Shown here in pieces: positions 17,793-27,098 of a stretch of 64,000 nt of DNA. A program made the position numbers and the translations under genes. Source of the DNA: Rufibacter sp. XAAS-G3-1 (GTDB taxonomy: Bacteria > Bacteroidota > Bacteroidia > Cytophagales > Hymenobacteraceae). The stretch covers positions 186,001 through 250,000 of the forward strand of contig NZ_JABFAM010000007.1 of assembly GCF_013623775.1 (NCBI RefSeq). The letters are read 5' to 3'. Under the pieces are notes generated by a model. It was not told the DNA's origin. It did not search any database and saw only the letters and a list, made by a program, of their open reading frames with translations. Every line of letters begins with the position of its first letter. Positions within the stretch are counted from its first letter, which is position 1.

Positions 17793-18166
17793 TCAAGAGC
17801 ATCAGTTAGAGCTTGTTTAAATTTCAGGTTTGCCGGCGAAAATGGTCAGAGAAAGGTTCTGCGGAAGCGTTTTTCTCGCCGCGTAGCAGCGCTACGGGGC
17901 GAGAAAAAGGCGAACGCAGGTTCTTTTTATGGCCGTTTGTAGCGCAAAAATGAAATTTAAGCATGCTCTTAAGACATAAAAAGTGTTTTGAGGCTGTTTT
18001 TCTAGAAAGAGCCTCAAAACACTTTTGTCGTTTATAACCTTTTGTTTGTGCTGAGATGTAGAGGCAACCATCAGGGATTGCCCCTACAGCCTGCTAACGT
18101 AGTGCCACCCTGGTGTAGTGGCGTTTTGGGGCTGATTTTAGGAAAGTAGCCCTAAAACGCTGGAGC
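17793..18166. other. 374 bp repeat region between convergent genes
   Basis: No gene. It holds a full R2 element (17808-17970), an H palindrome at 17983-18024 and another at 18121-18161, the last ending five bases before the stop codon of the OmpA-like gene. Confidence 0.6.
17808..17970 (+). repeat. R2 inverted-repeat element, full copy
   Basis: About 163 bp bounded by AGAGCTTGTTTAAATTT (17808-17824) and AAATTTAAGCATGCTCTT (17953-17970). Inside are a strong hairpin TTTTTCTCGCC...GGGCGAGAAAAA (about 17870-17907) and the words AAGGTTCTGCGGAAGCG and CGAACGCAGGTTCT. The copy at 34428-34586 is the same sequence in the opposite orientation with a changed central hairpin. Confidence 0.75.
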
Positions 18167-20158
18167 TTACCAATCACCTCCGCCAGTGGCTCCGGGAGCG
18201 GGTCTGATCAGTTTGAATTCCACGCGGCGGTTCACGGCACGGTCTTCCACGGTGAGTTCGGGTTTGATGGGTTCTGAGCTGCCTTTGCCTACGGCCTCAA
18301 TGCGGCCGGGGGCGAGTTTGCCTTTGTCCTCCAGGTACTTCTGGATGGAAAGGGCGCGCCATTGGGAGAGTTCCAGGTTGGCATCGGGGTTGCCGCTGGC
18401 ATCGGTGTGGCCTTCAATGCTGAGTTTTAACTGCGGATGGTCTACCAGGAACAGCACAATGCGGTCTAGGGTGGGCTTCATGGCCTCTTTTATTTCGGCC
18501 TTGCCCTCATCAAACTCCAGGTTCTTGAAGATAAGCGGAATGCTGTAGTCAATGAGGCTGGTCATGATCTTGATCACAGAATCTTCTTTCAGGTTGATCT
18601 CCTGTTCAATAGAGAAAAAGTCGGGGCTCTGAATGAGCATCATGTAGCGGCTGTTGTCAATGAGGTCGAAGTCAAAGGAGCCGTCTTCGCGCAGGTACTT
18701 GGAGGCCACCTCAATGCCGTTGTCCAGGTCAATGATGGAGATAATGCCGTTCAGGGGTTTGTTGGTGACTGAGTCCATCAAGACACCCGTGAGTTTGGTG
18801 ACGGCCAGCGGGTGCGCCTCCATGGGCAGCGGAAACGAGTACAGATCCAGGTTCTTGAGGTTGGTGGGCTCTGAGCGGGCGTAGTACAGGTTGGTGGAAT
18901 TGGCGTTGATGGTGAAATAGTACTCACTGCCTTTGCCGTTCACCAAGGGGCCAATGTTGCGGGGTTCCTGCCAGTGGCCGTTGATGCGGTAGGCTTTATA
19001 GATGTCAAAGTCCCCGAAGTTGAGCAATTGTCCCCGCGAGCTGAAGTACAAAACCTGGTACAGCGGGTGGAAATAAGGGCTTACCTCACTTTCGCGGGTA
19101 TTCACCACGGGGCCCAGGTTCTGGGCCGGGGCCCATTGTCCGTTTTTGCCTTTGTAGGTGAAATAGAGGTCAGACATGCCAAAACCGCCCAGACGGTCAG
19201 AGGCAAAGTAGAGCGTATCTTCCTGCGGCGAAAGCGTAGGCTGTGAATCCCAGGATCTGCTGTTCACGTTGGCACCCAGGTTCCTGAGTTGGCCCCAGGA
19301 ACCATCGGCCAGGCGGGTGGCAGAGTAAATATCGCAGTTGCCCAAGCCATCGGGGCTTTCGCAGCGGGCAAAGTAAAGGGTTTTGCCGTCGCGGCTGAGG
19401 CAGGCCGAGCCTTCGTTGTACATGCTGTTGATGGGTTTGCCAAACGGTTCGCCCTCGTGCCAGAACCCATTCTCAAAGCGGGAGAAGTACAGGTCTTCAT
19501 CGGTGCCGGTGGCTTTCACGCCTTTGCGGCGCGAGGTGTAAATGAACAGTTCCTCGTCTGAACGAACGGCCGGGCCGTAGTCTTCAGCTTTGGAATTGAT
19601 GGCATCGCCCATGTTGGTGTACACGCCGCGCGGAGGCTTGAACGTAGCCACAGATTTGCGGTACTCCACCAGTTCATAGTAGTAGTGCAGCGGTACGTAC
19701 AGGTCTTGGTTTTTCTTTTCCAGCGAGTCATAGTACTGCTGCACCTGCCTAATGTCGGTGCGGTGGTGCTTCAAAACCAAGCGGTAGCAAGCTATTGCTT
19801 TCTCCCGTTGCCCCAGCCTTTCATAAAGCTGCCCCAAACGCCAGAGAAGTTTTGTATCTTTATAAAAATTGTCAATCCCGAAGTTACCAACATACTCCGC
19901 CAGCAGAGGAAGCACCTTGTCCCAGGCTTTTTTCTTCTCCAGTTTCAGGATGGTGGCATACTTGGCTTTGTGGTAGTAATAAGGAATGCGGTTGATGTTA
20001 GGGAAATCCAGGGCGACTTCGGCTTGGGGGGCTTTTTTCCGGAGCGAGTCAGAAACCGGCCGTTGCTGTAGGCGCAGGGCGGGTTTGTTCTGTCCGGCGG
20101 CGGAGAAACCAAGAACCTGCGTGAGTAGAAGAAGAAGGAAAAACCCAGTACGCGACAT
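18167..20158 (-). CDS. OmpA-family protein with TPR and PD40 repeats, PorE-like architecture
   Basis: A 663-residue exported protein (signal MSRTGFFLLLLL...FSAAGQ). Order of domains: N-terminal TPR-like helices (about 45-150), a WD40-like/PD40 beta-propeller (about 170-430; repeats such as SRDGKTLYFARCESPDG, SPQEDTLYFASDR), a carboxypeptidase-regulatory-like beta-sandwich (about 445-520) and a C-terminal OmpA peptidoglycan-binding domain (IEGHTDASG, LSQWRALSIQKYL, VEDRAVNRRVEF). TPR-propeller-CRD-OmpA is the layout of PorE, which links the type IX secretion system to peptidoglycan. Many paralogues share it, and no lipobox cysteine is seen here, unlike PorE. The upstream -7 box at 20201-20208 overlaps a possible TTG start, which favours the ATG at 20158 (or 20182). 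Confidence 0.75.
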   Translation of the reverse strand: MSRTGFFLLLLLTQVLGFSAAGQNKPALRLQQRPVSDSLRKKAPQAEVALDFPNINRIPYYYHKAKYATILKLEKKKAWDKVLPLLAEYVGNFGIDNFYKDTKLLWRLGQLYERLGQREKAIACYRLVLKHHRTDIRQVQQYYDSLEKKNQDLYVPLHYYYELVEYRKSVATFKPPRGVYTNMGDAINSKAEDYGPAVRSDEELFIYTSRRKGVKATGTDEDLYFSRFENGFWHEGEPFGKPINSMYNEGSACLSRDGKTLYFARCESPDGLGNCDIYSATRLADGSWGQLRNLGANVNSRSWDSQPTLSPQEDTLYFASDRLGGFGMSDLYFTYKGKNGQWAPAQNLGPVVNTRESEVSPYFHPLYQVLYFSSRGQLLNFGDFDIYKAYRINGHWQEPRNIGPLVNGKGSEYYFTINANSTNLYYARSEPTNLKNLDLYSFPLPMEAHPLAVTKLTGVLMDSVTNKPLNGIISIIDLDNGIEVASKYLREDGSFDFDLIDNSRYMMLIQSPDFFSIEQEINLKEDSVIKIMTSLIDYSIPLIFKNLEFDEGKAEIKEAMKPTLDRIVLFLVDHPQLKLSIEGHTDASGNPDANLELSQWRALSIQKYLEDKGKLAPGRIEAVGKGSSEPIKPELTVEDRAVNRRVEFKLIRPAPGATGGGDW

Positions 20159-20200
20159 AACAGAAAAGCATCTGAAAAGCATTATTTCAATACGCTCTTC

Positions 20201-20208
20201 CAAATGTA
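20201..20208 (-). promoter_or_regulatory. -7 promoter box (TACATTTG)
   Basis: CAAATGTA on the plus strand reads TACATTTG on the minus strand, a full TAnnTTTG match 20-45 bases upstream of the ATG choices of the OmpA-like gene. A CAAA at 20233-20236 could be the -33 box, though the spacing (24) is long. Confidence 0.45.
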
Positions 20209-20353
20209 GCTCTTTCTAGGCTGAATTTATCCCAAACGCAACAGATTTCCCGCCAGATATTGGCACAGGACTTGACAAGTATCTATCTTCAAGACAAACA
20301 AGAGAACCGACGGGAGGGTTGCTGTCAAATTGGCATCCTCAGAGACACGACGT

Positions 20354-22852
20354 ATGAATTATACCCAAGAGAACCTACTACAGCAACTCATGTTGACTGA
20401 TTTATCTGATGATGGCAATGGCGAATTGATCTCCATCATCACCACAGAGTTGGATGACCTAGAGGGCGCTGAAAAAAATAACCCTGATTCCTTGCCGCTG
20501 CTGCCCATCAGAAACACAGTACTGTTTCCGGGCGTGGTCATTCCCATTACGGTAAGCCGGAAGAGATCTGTGCGGCTGGTACGCAAAGCCTACCGCGGCG
20601 ACAAAACCGTGGGCGTGGTGGCCCAGAAGAACATGTCGGCCGAAGAACCTACGCCAGACGATTTGTTTGAGGTAGGCACCATGGCCAAGATCTTAAAAAT
20701 GCTGGTGCTGCCAGACGGCAATACCACCATCATTATCCAGGGGCAGAGCCGCTTCAAGATTGAGGAGGTAACCCAGGAAGATCCGTTCATGGTAGCCAAG
20801 GTTTCTTACTGCCCAGAGACGTTCCCCAAAAAGAACAGCAAAGAGGTGAAGGCACTGGTGGAGTCTTTGCAAGAGGCGGCCGCCAAAATCCTGAAACTGA
20901 ACCCCGAGATTCCGCAGGAGGCCCAGGTGGCCCTGGATAACATTGACAGCCCCAGCTTCCTGACCCATTTCCTGTCTTCCAACATCAACGCCGAAGTAGC
21001 CCAGAAACAGAAGTTGCTGGAGATCAATGACGGCGTGGAGCGCGGCACTACGCTGTTGCAACTGATGATGCGTGAGATCCAGATGCTGGAGATCAAGCAG
21101 GAAATCCACACCAAAGTGCATACGGATATTGACGAGCAGCAGCGTGATTATTTTCTGCGCCAGCAAATCAAGGTGCTGCAAGATGAGTTGGGCATGGAAG
21201 GCCCAGAGCAGGAAGTGGAGAAGATGCGGGCCGCTGCCGCCAAGAAAAAATGGCCCGAAGCCGTTGCCAAGCACTTCAGCAAGGAAATGGACAAACTCAG
21301 CCGCCTCAACCCGCAGGCCGCCGAGTACCCTATTTCCCTCAACTACTGCGAGTTCCTCCTGGACTTGCCCTGGAACGACTACACCAAAGACAACTTCAAC
21401 CTGAAGCGCACCAAGAAGATTCTGGACGCTGACCACTACGGGTTGGAGAAAGTGAAAGAGCGCATTCTGGAGTACCTGGCCGTGCTTAAACTGAAGAACG
21501 ACATGAAGGCGCCCATCCTTTGCCTTTACGGGCCGCCGGGCGTGGGGAAAACCTCGCTGGGCCGTTCCGTGGCCAAAGCCTTGGGCCGTAAATACGTGCG
21601 CATTGCCCTGGGCGGCGTACGCGATGAGGCCGAGATCAGAGGGCACCGTAAAACCTACGTGGGCGCTATGCCGGGCCGCATCATCAGCCAGATCAAGAAA
21701 GTAAGCTCCGCCAACCCGGTCATGATTCTGGACGAGGTAGACAAACTGACGTCTGATTTCCGGGGAGATCCGTCTTCGGCCTTGCTGGAGGTGCTAGACC
21801 CTGAGCAGAACCACACCTTCGTGGACAACTACCTGGAGGTGGAGTATGATCTGTCTAAAGTCCTGTTCATTGCCACGGCCAACTCGCTGGATACCATTCA
21901 CCCCGCCTTGCGTGACCGGATGGAGATCATTGAGGTGACCGGCTACACCGTAGAGGAGAAAACCGAAATCGCGAAGCGCCATCTTATCCCTAAACAGAAG
22001 GAAGACCATGGACTGCTACCCAAAGATGTGGCGTTCTCTACGGCGGCCATCCAGAAGGTGATTGAAGACTATTCCCGTGAATCTGGGGTCAGAAACCTGG
22101 AGCGCAAATTAGGGGCGGTGATCCGGAACATTGCCAAATCCAAAGCCATGGAAGAGGAATGGCCCGCTAAACTGGAACCCAAAGACGTGCTGCGCATTCT
22201 GGGGCCCGAGATTTTTGACAAAGAACTGTACCAAGACAACGAAACCGCCGGCGTGGTGACGGGCCTGGCCTGGACATCGGTGGGCGGAGACATTCTGTTT
22301 ATTGAGTCATTGTTGAGCCGGGGCAAAGGTAAATTGACCCTGTCTGGCCAGTTAGGCGATGTGATGAAGGAATCTGCCATTACGGCGGTTTCTTACCTCC
22401 GCGCCCGCGCCGATGAACTGGGCATTGACTACCGCCTCTTTGACCAATATGACCTGCACATCCACTTCCCCGAAGGGGCGGTACCCAAAGATGGGCCTAG
22501 CGCCGGTATCGCCATCTTTACGTCCATTGCCTCGGTGTTCACCCAACGCAAGGTGCGGTCGCATTTGGCTATGACCGGGGAGATCACGCTGCGCGGAAAA
22601 GTACTGCCGGTGGGCGGCATTAAGGAAAAGATTCTGGCCGCCAAGCGGGCGGGCATCAAAGATGTGATTCTGTGCCAGAAAAACCGCAAGGACGTGAACG
22701 AGATCTCGGCGCACTACATTGAAGGCCTCAACATCCATTATGTAGACCGCGTGGACGAGGTGCTTGATTATGCGCTCTTACCGGAGAAAGTGGCCAAACC
22801 TTTAGAGCTGCGGGTACGCGAAGAAGCGGTTCCGGCCAAAGCTGAAAGCTGA
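20354..22852 (+). CDS. lon: ATP-dependent protease La (Lon)
   Basis: Complete Lon of about 832 residues, the cytoplasmic AAA+ serine protease that degrades misfolded and regulatory proteins. Seen in order: the substrate-binding LON domain ([19 protein letters not shown]), a coiled-coil linker, the AAA+ module (Walker [17 protein letters not shown], Walker [11 protein letters not shown]) and the protease domain with the catalytic Ser in [12 protein letters not shown] and Lys in [13 protein letters not shown]. The ATG at 20354 is preferred to an in-frame TTG at 20330. porQ follows after 24 bp, separated only by half an H palindrome. Confidence 0.96.
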   Translation: MNYTQENLLQQLMLTDLSDDGNGELISIITTELDDLEGAEKNNPDSLPLLPIRNTVLFPGVVIPITVSRKRSVRLVRKAYRGDKTVGVVAQKNMSAEEPTPDDLFEVGTMAKILKMLVLPDGNTTIIIQGQSRFKIEEVTQEDPFMVAKVSYCPETFPKKNSKEVKALVESLQEAAAKILKLNPEIPQEAQVALDNIDSPSFLTHFLSSNINAEVAQKQKLLEINDGVERGTTLLQLMMREIQMLEIKQEIHTKVHTDIDEQQRDYFLRQQIKVLQDELGMEGPEQEVEKMRAAAAKKKWPEAVAKHFSKEMDKLSRLNPQAAEYPISLNYCEFLLDLPWNDYTKDNFNLKRTKKILDADHYGLEKVKERILEYLAVLKLKNDMKAPILCLYGPPGVGKTSLGRSVAKALGRKYVRIALGGVRDEAEIRGHRKTYVGAMPGRIISQIKKVSSANPVMILDEVDKLTSDFRGDPSSALLEVLDPEQNHTFVDNYLEVEYDLSKVLFIATANSLDTIHPALRDRMEIIEVTGYTVEEKTEIAKRHLIPKQKEDHGLLPKDVAFSTAAIQKVIEDYSRESGVRNLERKLGAVIRNIAKSKAMEEEWPAKLEPKDVLRILGPEIFDKELYQDNETAGVVTGLAWTSVGGDILFIESLLSRGKGKLTLSGQLGDVMKESAITAVSYLRARADELGIDYRLFDQYDLHIHFPEGAVPKDGPSAGIAIFTSIASVFTQRKVRSHLAMTGEITLRGKVLPVGGIKEKILAAKRAGIKDVILCQKNRKDVNEISAHYIEGLNIHYVDRVDEVLDYALLPEKVAKPLELRVREEAVPAKAES

Positions 22853-22876
22853 TTTTAGCCTATTTTTGGAAAACGA

Positions 22877-23923
22877 ATGCAGAAACGCCTTCTCCTTTGG
22901 GGTCTAATGCTGGTTGCCGCCGGGCAACCGGCTTCCGCCCAGATGGGAGGGCGTTCTGTGTTTCGGTTTCTGGACGTGCCCACGCACGCCCGGGTAGCGG
23001 CGCTGGGCGGGGTCAACGTTTCCTCGGGGTTGGAAGACGTGAATGCCGCAGGGGCCAACCCGGCGTTGATGCACGGCAAAACCAATCACCACCTGGGACT
23101 CACGCACCTGAATTATTTAGCTGATGTAAGCCAGAATAATGTCAACTACACCTTTGAAAGCAGCCGTTGGGGCCGAAACGCCGTGGGCATCCAGTACCTG
23201 GACTATGGTTCGTTCACCCAAACCAATGAGGCCGGGGTAGAAGAGGGCCGCTTTCACGTGCGCGACTACGCGGTTTCCTTGTCGCATGCCGCCACCATTG
23301 CGCCTTTCACCTTGGGGGGCACGGCTAAAGTTGCCGTTTCCAGCATTGCCGGAGACCAGGCCGTAGCCATGCTGGTAGACCTAGGCGGAACCTTCAAACA
23401 CCCCGAGCAGGATTTTGTGATAGGCCTGGCCATCAGGAATCTGGGCGTGATGCTGAAGCCCTATGACAACGGCGAGCGCGAAGACATGCCGCTAGACATT
23501 CAACTTGGGGCCAGCTTTAAACCAGAACACGCCCCTTTCAGGCTGTCAGTGACGGCGCACCAACTGCAACGCTTTGACATTGTCTACCTTGACCCAGATA
23601 AACCTGGCGCCATCAACGAGAACAACGAAGAAGTGAAAGCCGAGAAAACCTTCGGTGATAAGCTGGCCAGGCACTTTGTGGTAGGCGGGGAGTTTATTCT
23701 GGGGCCGGGCTTTCAACTGCGGGCTGGCTATAACCACCTCCGCAGAAAAGAGCTGGTGGTAGAAAACGTTGGCGGCATGGCCGGGTATTCCTTCGGGGCT
23801 TCCGTCAAAGTGCACGCCTTTCGGTTTGAATACACCTATGCCAAGTACCACGTAGCCGGGGCCAGCAATTACCTCACCCTCAACACAGATTTGAACCGTT
23901 TCCTGAAAAAGAAGCTGGATTGA
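22877..23923 (+). CDS. porQ: Type IX secretion system protein PorQ
   Basis: A 348-residue exported protein of the PorQ family (signal MQKRLLLWGLMLVAAGQPASA). Family motifs are FRFLDVPTHARVAALGG near the mature N-terminus, GANPALM, and a C-terminal barrel-like region (FQLRAGYNHLRRKEL, GYSFGASVKVHAFRFEYTYA). In the type IX system PorQ belongs to the outer-membrane attachment complex with PorU, PorV and PorZ, which cleaves C-terminal sorting signals and links cargo to the cell surface. It starts 24 bp behind lon; other por genes are not in the window. Confidence 0.9.
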   Translation: MQKRLLLWGLMLVAAGQPASAQMGGRSVFRFLDVPTHARVAALGGVNVSSGLEDVNAAGANPALMHGKTNHHLGLTHLNYLADVSQNNVNYTFESSRWGRNAVGIQYLDYGSFTQTNEAGVEEGRFHVRDYAVSLSHAATIAPFTLGGTAKVAVSSIAGDQAVAMLVDLGGTFKHPEQDFVIGLAIRNLGVMLKPYDNGEREDMPLDIQLGASFKPEHAPFRLSVTAHQLQRFDIVYLDPDKPGAINENNEEVKAEKTFGDKLARHFVVGGEFILGPGFQLRAGYNHLRRKELVVENVGGMAGYSFGASVKVHAFRFEYTYAKYHVAGASNYLTLNTDLNRFLKKKLD

Positions 23924-24205
23924 TGTTTGTAGGAGGGGAAGATGTGGAAATTTGAAGATGTGGGAAGGGGATAGGCGTTTTGGGGCTGATTTCTGGAAAA
24001 GAAGCCGAAAACCGTTAAAACCGCTGTTGGCAGTTCTCACCAACAACTTTTTGCATAAGACGTTAAGGCAGGTGAGCGTCTGAACAGATGAACTTAAATT
24101 AAAACAAACCGGTAGTTCACCGTTTAAAAGAAGATAACCAGTACAAAGAATGAGCAGGCTTTTATTACTCATTCAAGCACTCATTCTCTCAATCACTCCA
24201 TAAAT
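23924..24205. repeat. Spacer with GAAGATGTG repeat and H palindrome
   Basis: Positions 23938-23965 repeat the word found between the nucleotidase genes (GAAGATGTGGAAATTTGAAGATGTG-like), and 23978-24018 is an H palindrome (CGTTTTGGGGCTGATTTC ... GAAGCCGAAAACCG). No gene and no clear promoter for hslU. Confidence 0.5.
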
Positions 24206-25612
24206 ATGCTAGATTCAAGTAAGTATTTAACCCCTAGGCAGATTGTAGCCGAGTTAGATAAATATATCATTGGGCAGCACGATGCCAAACGGAACGTGGC
24301 CATTGCCTTGCGTAACCGCTGGCGCCGGATGCACGCGGATCCCGAGATGCAGAAAGAAATTGTGCCCAACAATATCTTGATGATTGGGGCCACTGGCGTG
24401 GGAAAGACCGAGATCGCCCGCCGCCTAGCCAGCATTGCCGATGCCCCTTTCACCAAAGTAGAAGCCTCTAAGTTTACTGAAGTGGGCTACGTGGGCCGTG
24501 ACGTGGAAAGCATGGTGCGTGACCTGGTAGAACAGGCCGTGAACATGGTGAAAACCCGCAAAAAAGAAGAAGTAAAGCAACAGGCCGCCCTCCTGGTGGA
24601 AGAAGTGATTTTGGATGCCCTCATCCCGCCCATCAGCCAGCCGGGCAACCGCGACATGGTAGGCTTCGGCGGCAACAATCATTCCTCTGCTGAGATGCCC
24701 GATAGCGACCTGGAACTGAATGAGCGTACCCGCGAGCGGTTCAGACAAAAAATCCGGAACGGCGAGCTGGAAGACCGCAAGATTGACATCAAGGTGTCGC
24801 AGAGTCCGTCCTCGGGCGTGGGCGTCATGGGGCCGGGCATGGATGAAATGCAGATGGCGGGCATCCAGGAAATGATTGGGAACATGATGCCCAAGAAAAC
24901 CAAGAAGCGCAAAGTGACCATTGCCGAAGCGCGTAAAATCCTGCTGGAAGAAGAAGCGGCCAAGCTCATTGACATGGACGAAGTCAAAGAAGAAGCCATC
25001 CAGAAAGCCGAGAGCGCCGGCGTGATCTTCATTGACGAGATTGACAAAGTAGCCAGTGCCAGCGGCAAAGGCGGCAGCGGCCCAGACGTAAGCCGCGAGG
25101 GCGTACAACGCGATTTACTTCCTATTGTGGAAGGCAGCACCGTGAACACCAAATACGGCGTCATCAAAACCGACCATATTCTGTTCATCGCCGCGGGGGC
25201 GTTTCACGTGGCCAAACCGTCAGATTTGATTCCTGAGCTGCAGGGCCGTTTCCCCATCAGAGTGGAGCTGCAAAGCCTGAGCAAAGACGATTTCTACCAA
25301 ATCCTGAAGTTTCCCAAGAACGCCTTGACCAAGCAGTACGAAGAACTGCTCCGGGCCGAAGGGGTGGAACTCAGCTTCACCGATGAAGCCCTGCGCAAAC
25401 TGGCCGAAATCTCGTTTGAGGTAAACGCCGAGGTGGAGAACATTGGTGCCCGCCGCCTGCACACCGTCATGAGCCGCCTGCTCAATGATATTTTGTTTGA
25501 AGTGCCAGACACCATTCCGCCCAACGCGCACCTCATGATCACCCCAGAACTGGTAGAAGAACGCCTCCGGGACATGGTGAAAAACCGCGACCTGAGCCAA
25601 TACATTTTGTAG
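24206..25612 (+). CDS. hslU: ATP-dependent protease ATPase subunit HslU
   Basis: Complete HslU (ClpY) of 468 residues, the AAA+ unfoldase that feeds substrates to the HslV peptidase in the cytoplasm. The start LTPRQIVAELDKYIIGQHDAK is diagnostic. Walker A is MIGATGVGKTEIARRLA, the pore loop follows in EVGYVGRDVESMVRDLVE, an intermediate (I) domain spans about 110-240, and Walker B is GVIFIDEIDKVA. The C-terminus NRDLSQYIL carries the usual HslV-docking tail. hslV, normally adjacent, is not in this window. Confidence 0.96.
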   Translation: MLDSSKYLTPRQIVAELDKYIIGQHDAKRNVAIALRNRWRRMHADPEMQKEIVPNNILMIGATGVGKTEIARRLASIADAPFTKVEASKFTEVGYVGRDVESMVRDLVEQAVNMVKTRKKEEVKQQAALLVEEVILDALIPPISQPGNRDMVGFGGNNHSSAEMPDSDLELNERTRERFRQKIRNGELEDRKIDIKVSQSPSSGVGVMGPGMDEMQMAGIQEMIGNMMPKKTKKRKVTIAEARKILLEEEAAKLIDMDEVKEEAIQKAESAGVIFIDEIDKVASASGKGGSGPDVSREGVQRDLLPIVEGSTVNTKYGVIKTDHILFIAAGAFHVAKPSDLIPELQGRFPIRVELQSLSKDDFYQILKFPKNALTKQYEELLRAEGVELSFTDEALRKLAEISFEVNAEVENIGARRLHTVMSRLLNDILFEVPDTIPPNAHLMITPELVEERLRDMVKNRDLSQYIL

Positions 25613-25644
25613 AATTAGAAATTAGGAATTAGTTTTTTCCTCTT

Positions 25645-25731
25645 GTCCTCCTGAAAGGATCTTGTGGGCAAACGGTAACAGCAGCTATTCAGAGCCTTTC
25701 TAGTTCGCTCACAAGATCATTCCAAGATGAC
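25645..25731. repeat. R3 hairpin repeat, copy 1
   Basis: About 87 bp: GTCCTCCTGAAAGGATCTTG (start) ... TTCGCTCACAAGATCATTCC (end), self-complementary at its ends. Close relative at 31278-31364. Confidence 0.65.
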
Positions 25732-25740
25732 AAAACTATA

Positions 25741-25780
25741 ACAGAAAGAGCCGCTGCCAGAGGGAAGCGGCTCTTTCTGT
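25741..25780. terminator. Terminator hairpin after hslU
   Basis: Exact 15-bp arms ACAGAAAGAGCCGCT / AGCGGCTCTTTCTGT around a ten-base loop, ending in a T-rich stretch (CTCTTTCTGTTTTG) on the plus strand. Directly follows R3 copy 1. Confidence 0.6.
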
Positions 25781-26024
25781 TTTGAGCCTATTTTGCAAAA
25801 ATGACGCTGAAAACAGAACTACTACCAATTATCTATGGCACGGAAGTAACTTCCGCGCCATAGTGAGAGGTTGCATAGGCCAAGAGGCGGCCAGAGGCCG
25901 CAGGTATCCCCCATTCGCCAGAGGCGAGCGAGTGTTCTGTTTTAGGGCCATTTTCCCAAAATACCGCTGAAAACAGAACTAATGCTTCCACAAGGCCAAC
26001 GGTGAAAGCTAAACTCTGCTAGAG

Positions 26025-26032
26025 TACTTTTG
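26025..26032 (+). promoter_or_regulatory. -7 promoter box (TACTTTTG)
   Basis: Full TAnnTTTG match 62 bp upstream of the SDR start; no convincing -33 box. Confidence 0.45.
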
Positions 26033-26094
26033 CGTATGCTGAAATGGAATTCGGTTTCAGTCATCCCTAATTCTCAATTATTAATTGATTAGAA

Positions 26095-26823
26095 ATGAAC
26101 TACTACATCATCACCGGGGCCAGCCGGGGGTTGGGAAAAGCCCTGGCCGAGGCCTTGTTAGAGGACGAAAATAACTGCGTAGTGGGCGTTTCCCGCAACA
26201 GCACCATCACGCATGCCCGCTATCGGCACCAGCCGCTGGACTTTTCAGACATTGCCGGGGTGGAGCATAACCTGCACAAAGTGTTCGCGCCATTTGAAGA
26301 TGCCCAGAAACTGGTGCTGGTGAACAACGCCGGGGTGATTGGGGAGATTGGCTACGTTGGCCAGAGCAAGAATGAGCACTTTGAGTTCGTCTTTGACGTG
26401 AACGTGATTGTGCCGGCCATGCTTATGAACCTATTTCTGCAAAGCTACCAGCACCGCCCCAACTGCAAAAAAATGATTGTGAACATCAGTTCTGGGGCCG
26501 GGCAGAGAGCCAAAGACGGTTGGGCGGCTTACTGCGCCTCCAAAGCCGCGCTGGACATGCTCTCGCAAACGGCGCAGCTGGAGCAAGACCAGTTAGGAAC
26601 GGGTGTACAGGTGTTCTCTCTGTCCCCGGGTTTGATTGACACTGAGATGCAGGAGCAGATCAGGGCTGCTGATGCAGGGCAGTTCAGCAGTGTTGAGCAG
26701 TTCAGGGACTACAAAGCGCAAGGTGCCTTGGTGTCCCCAGAAGATGTGGCCCAAAAAGTAATGAAACTGATGGAAGAGCCACATCTGGCCAGCGCCGTGG
26801 TTTGTTCCGTGCGTGATTTTTAA
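26095..26823 (+). CDS. Short-chain dehydrogenase/reductase (SDR), sepiapterin-reductase-like
   Basis: A 242-residue classical SDR. The NAD(P)-binding motif is TGASRGLG at residues 7-14, NNAG follows near 81, and the catalytic tetrad is seen in NVIVPAML, VNISSGAG and YCASK. The C-terminal half (FSLSPGLIDTEMQEQIR) resembles benzil and sepiapterin reductases (YueD-like), which reduce diketones or pterin side chains with NADPH. Substrate unproven. Stands alone behind its own -7 box. Confidence 0.85.
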   Translation: MNYYIITGASRGLGKALAEALLEDENNCVVGVSRNSTITHARYRHQPLDFSDIAGVEHNLHKVFAPFEDAQKLVLVNNAGVIGEIGYVGQSKNEHFEFVFDVNVIVPAMLMNLFLQSYQHRPNCKKMIVNISSGAGQRAKDGWAAYCASKAALDMLSQTAQLEQDQLGTGVQVFSLSPGLIDTEMQEQIRAADAGQFSSVEQFRDYKAQGALVSPEDVAQKVMKLMEEPHLASAVVCSVRDF

Positions 26824-26837
26824 GGGCTTTTGTAATT

Positions 26838-26985
26838 TTTGGATTCGTAAGCTCAACTGGCAAGTTAAGGTTCTACGGAAGCCTGTATCAGAGCCTCATA
26901 GCAACGCTGCGAAAGCGAGGGAAGCGCGAGCGCAGGTTCTCTCTTTGGCCGTTTGCAGCACGAAAGGCAAAGTTTAACAGGCATG
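26838..26985 (-). repeat. R2 element, degenerate copy
   Basis: Carries the R2 interior words GGTTCTACGGAAGC, GAGCGCAGGTTCT and GGCCGTTTGCAGCACGAAA, but the terminal inverted repeats have decayed (TAAGCTCAACTGG at the left, TTTAACAGGCATG at the right). Confidence 0.5.
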
Positions 26986-27059
26986 AAGGGCGTTTTAAGG
27001 GTGTTTACGAGAAAACAGGCAAGAATCAGTTAAGGTAGGGCGATGCCGGTTTTTTGACC

Positions 27060-27067
27060 TACTTTTG
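27060..27067 (+). promoter_or_regulatory. -7 promoter box (TACTTTTG)
   Basis: Full TAnnTTTG match 32 bp upstream of the ATG at 27099, identical to the box in front of the SDR gene. It lies downstream of the alternative start at 27054, which argues against that start. Confidence 0.5.
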
Positions 27068-27098
27068 TATTTCCGATTCCAAACCATCCAACCAAAGC

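Larger units (their letters stand above)
25613..26094. other. 482 bp repeat region between hslU and the SDR gene
   Basis: Contains R3 copy 1 (25645-25731), a perfect 15-bp-arm terminator hairpin (25741-25780), H palindromes at 25779-25818 and 25933-25978, and a further palindrome around 25839-25870 (ATGGCACGGAAGT/ACTTCCGCGCCAT). The ORF at 25782-25970 only reads through these. The -7 box of the SDR gene is at 26025-26032. Confidence 0.6.

Noticed and set aside
20693-21646. 317-codon ORF antisense to lon
   Set aside because: Shadow of a highly conserved gene; histidine/leucine/glutamine-rich translation typical of antisense frames.
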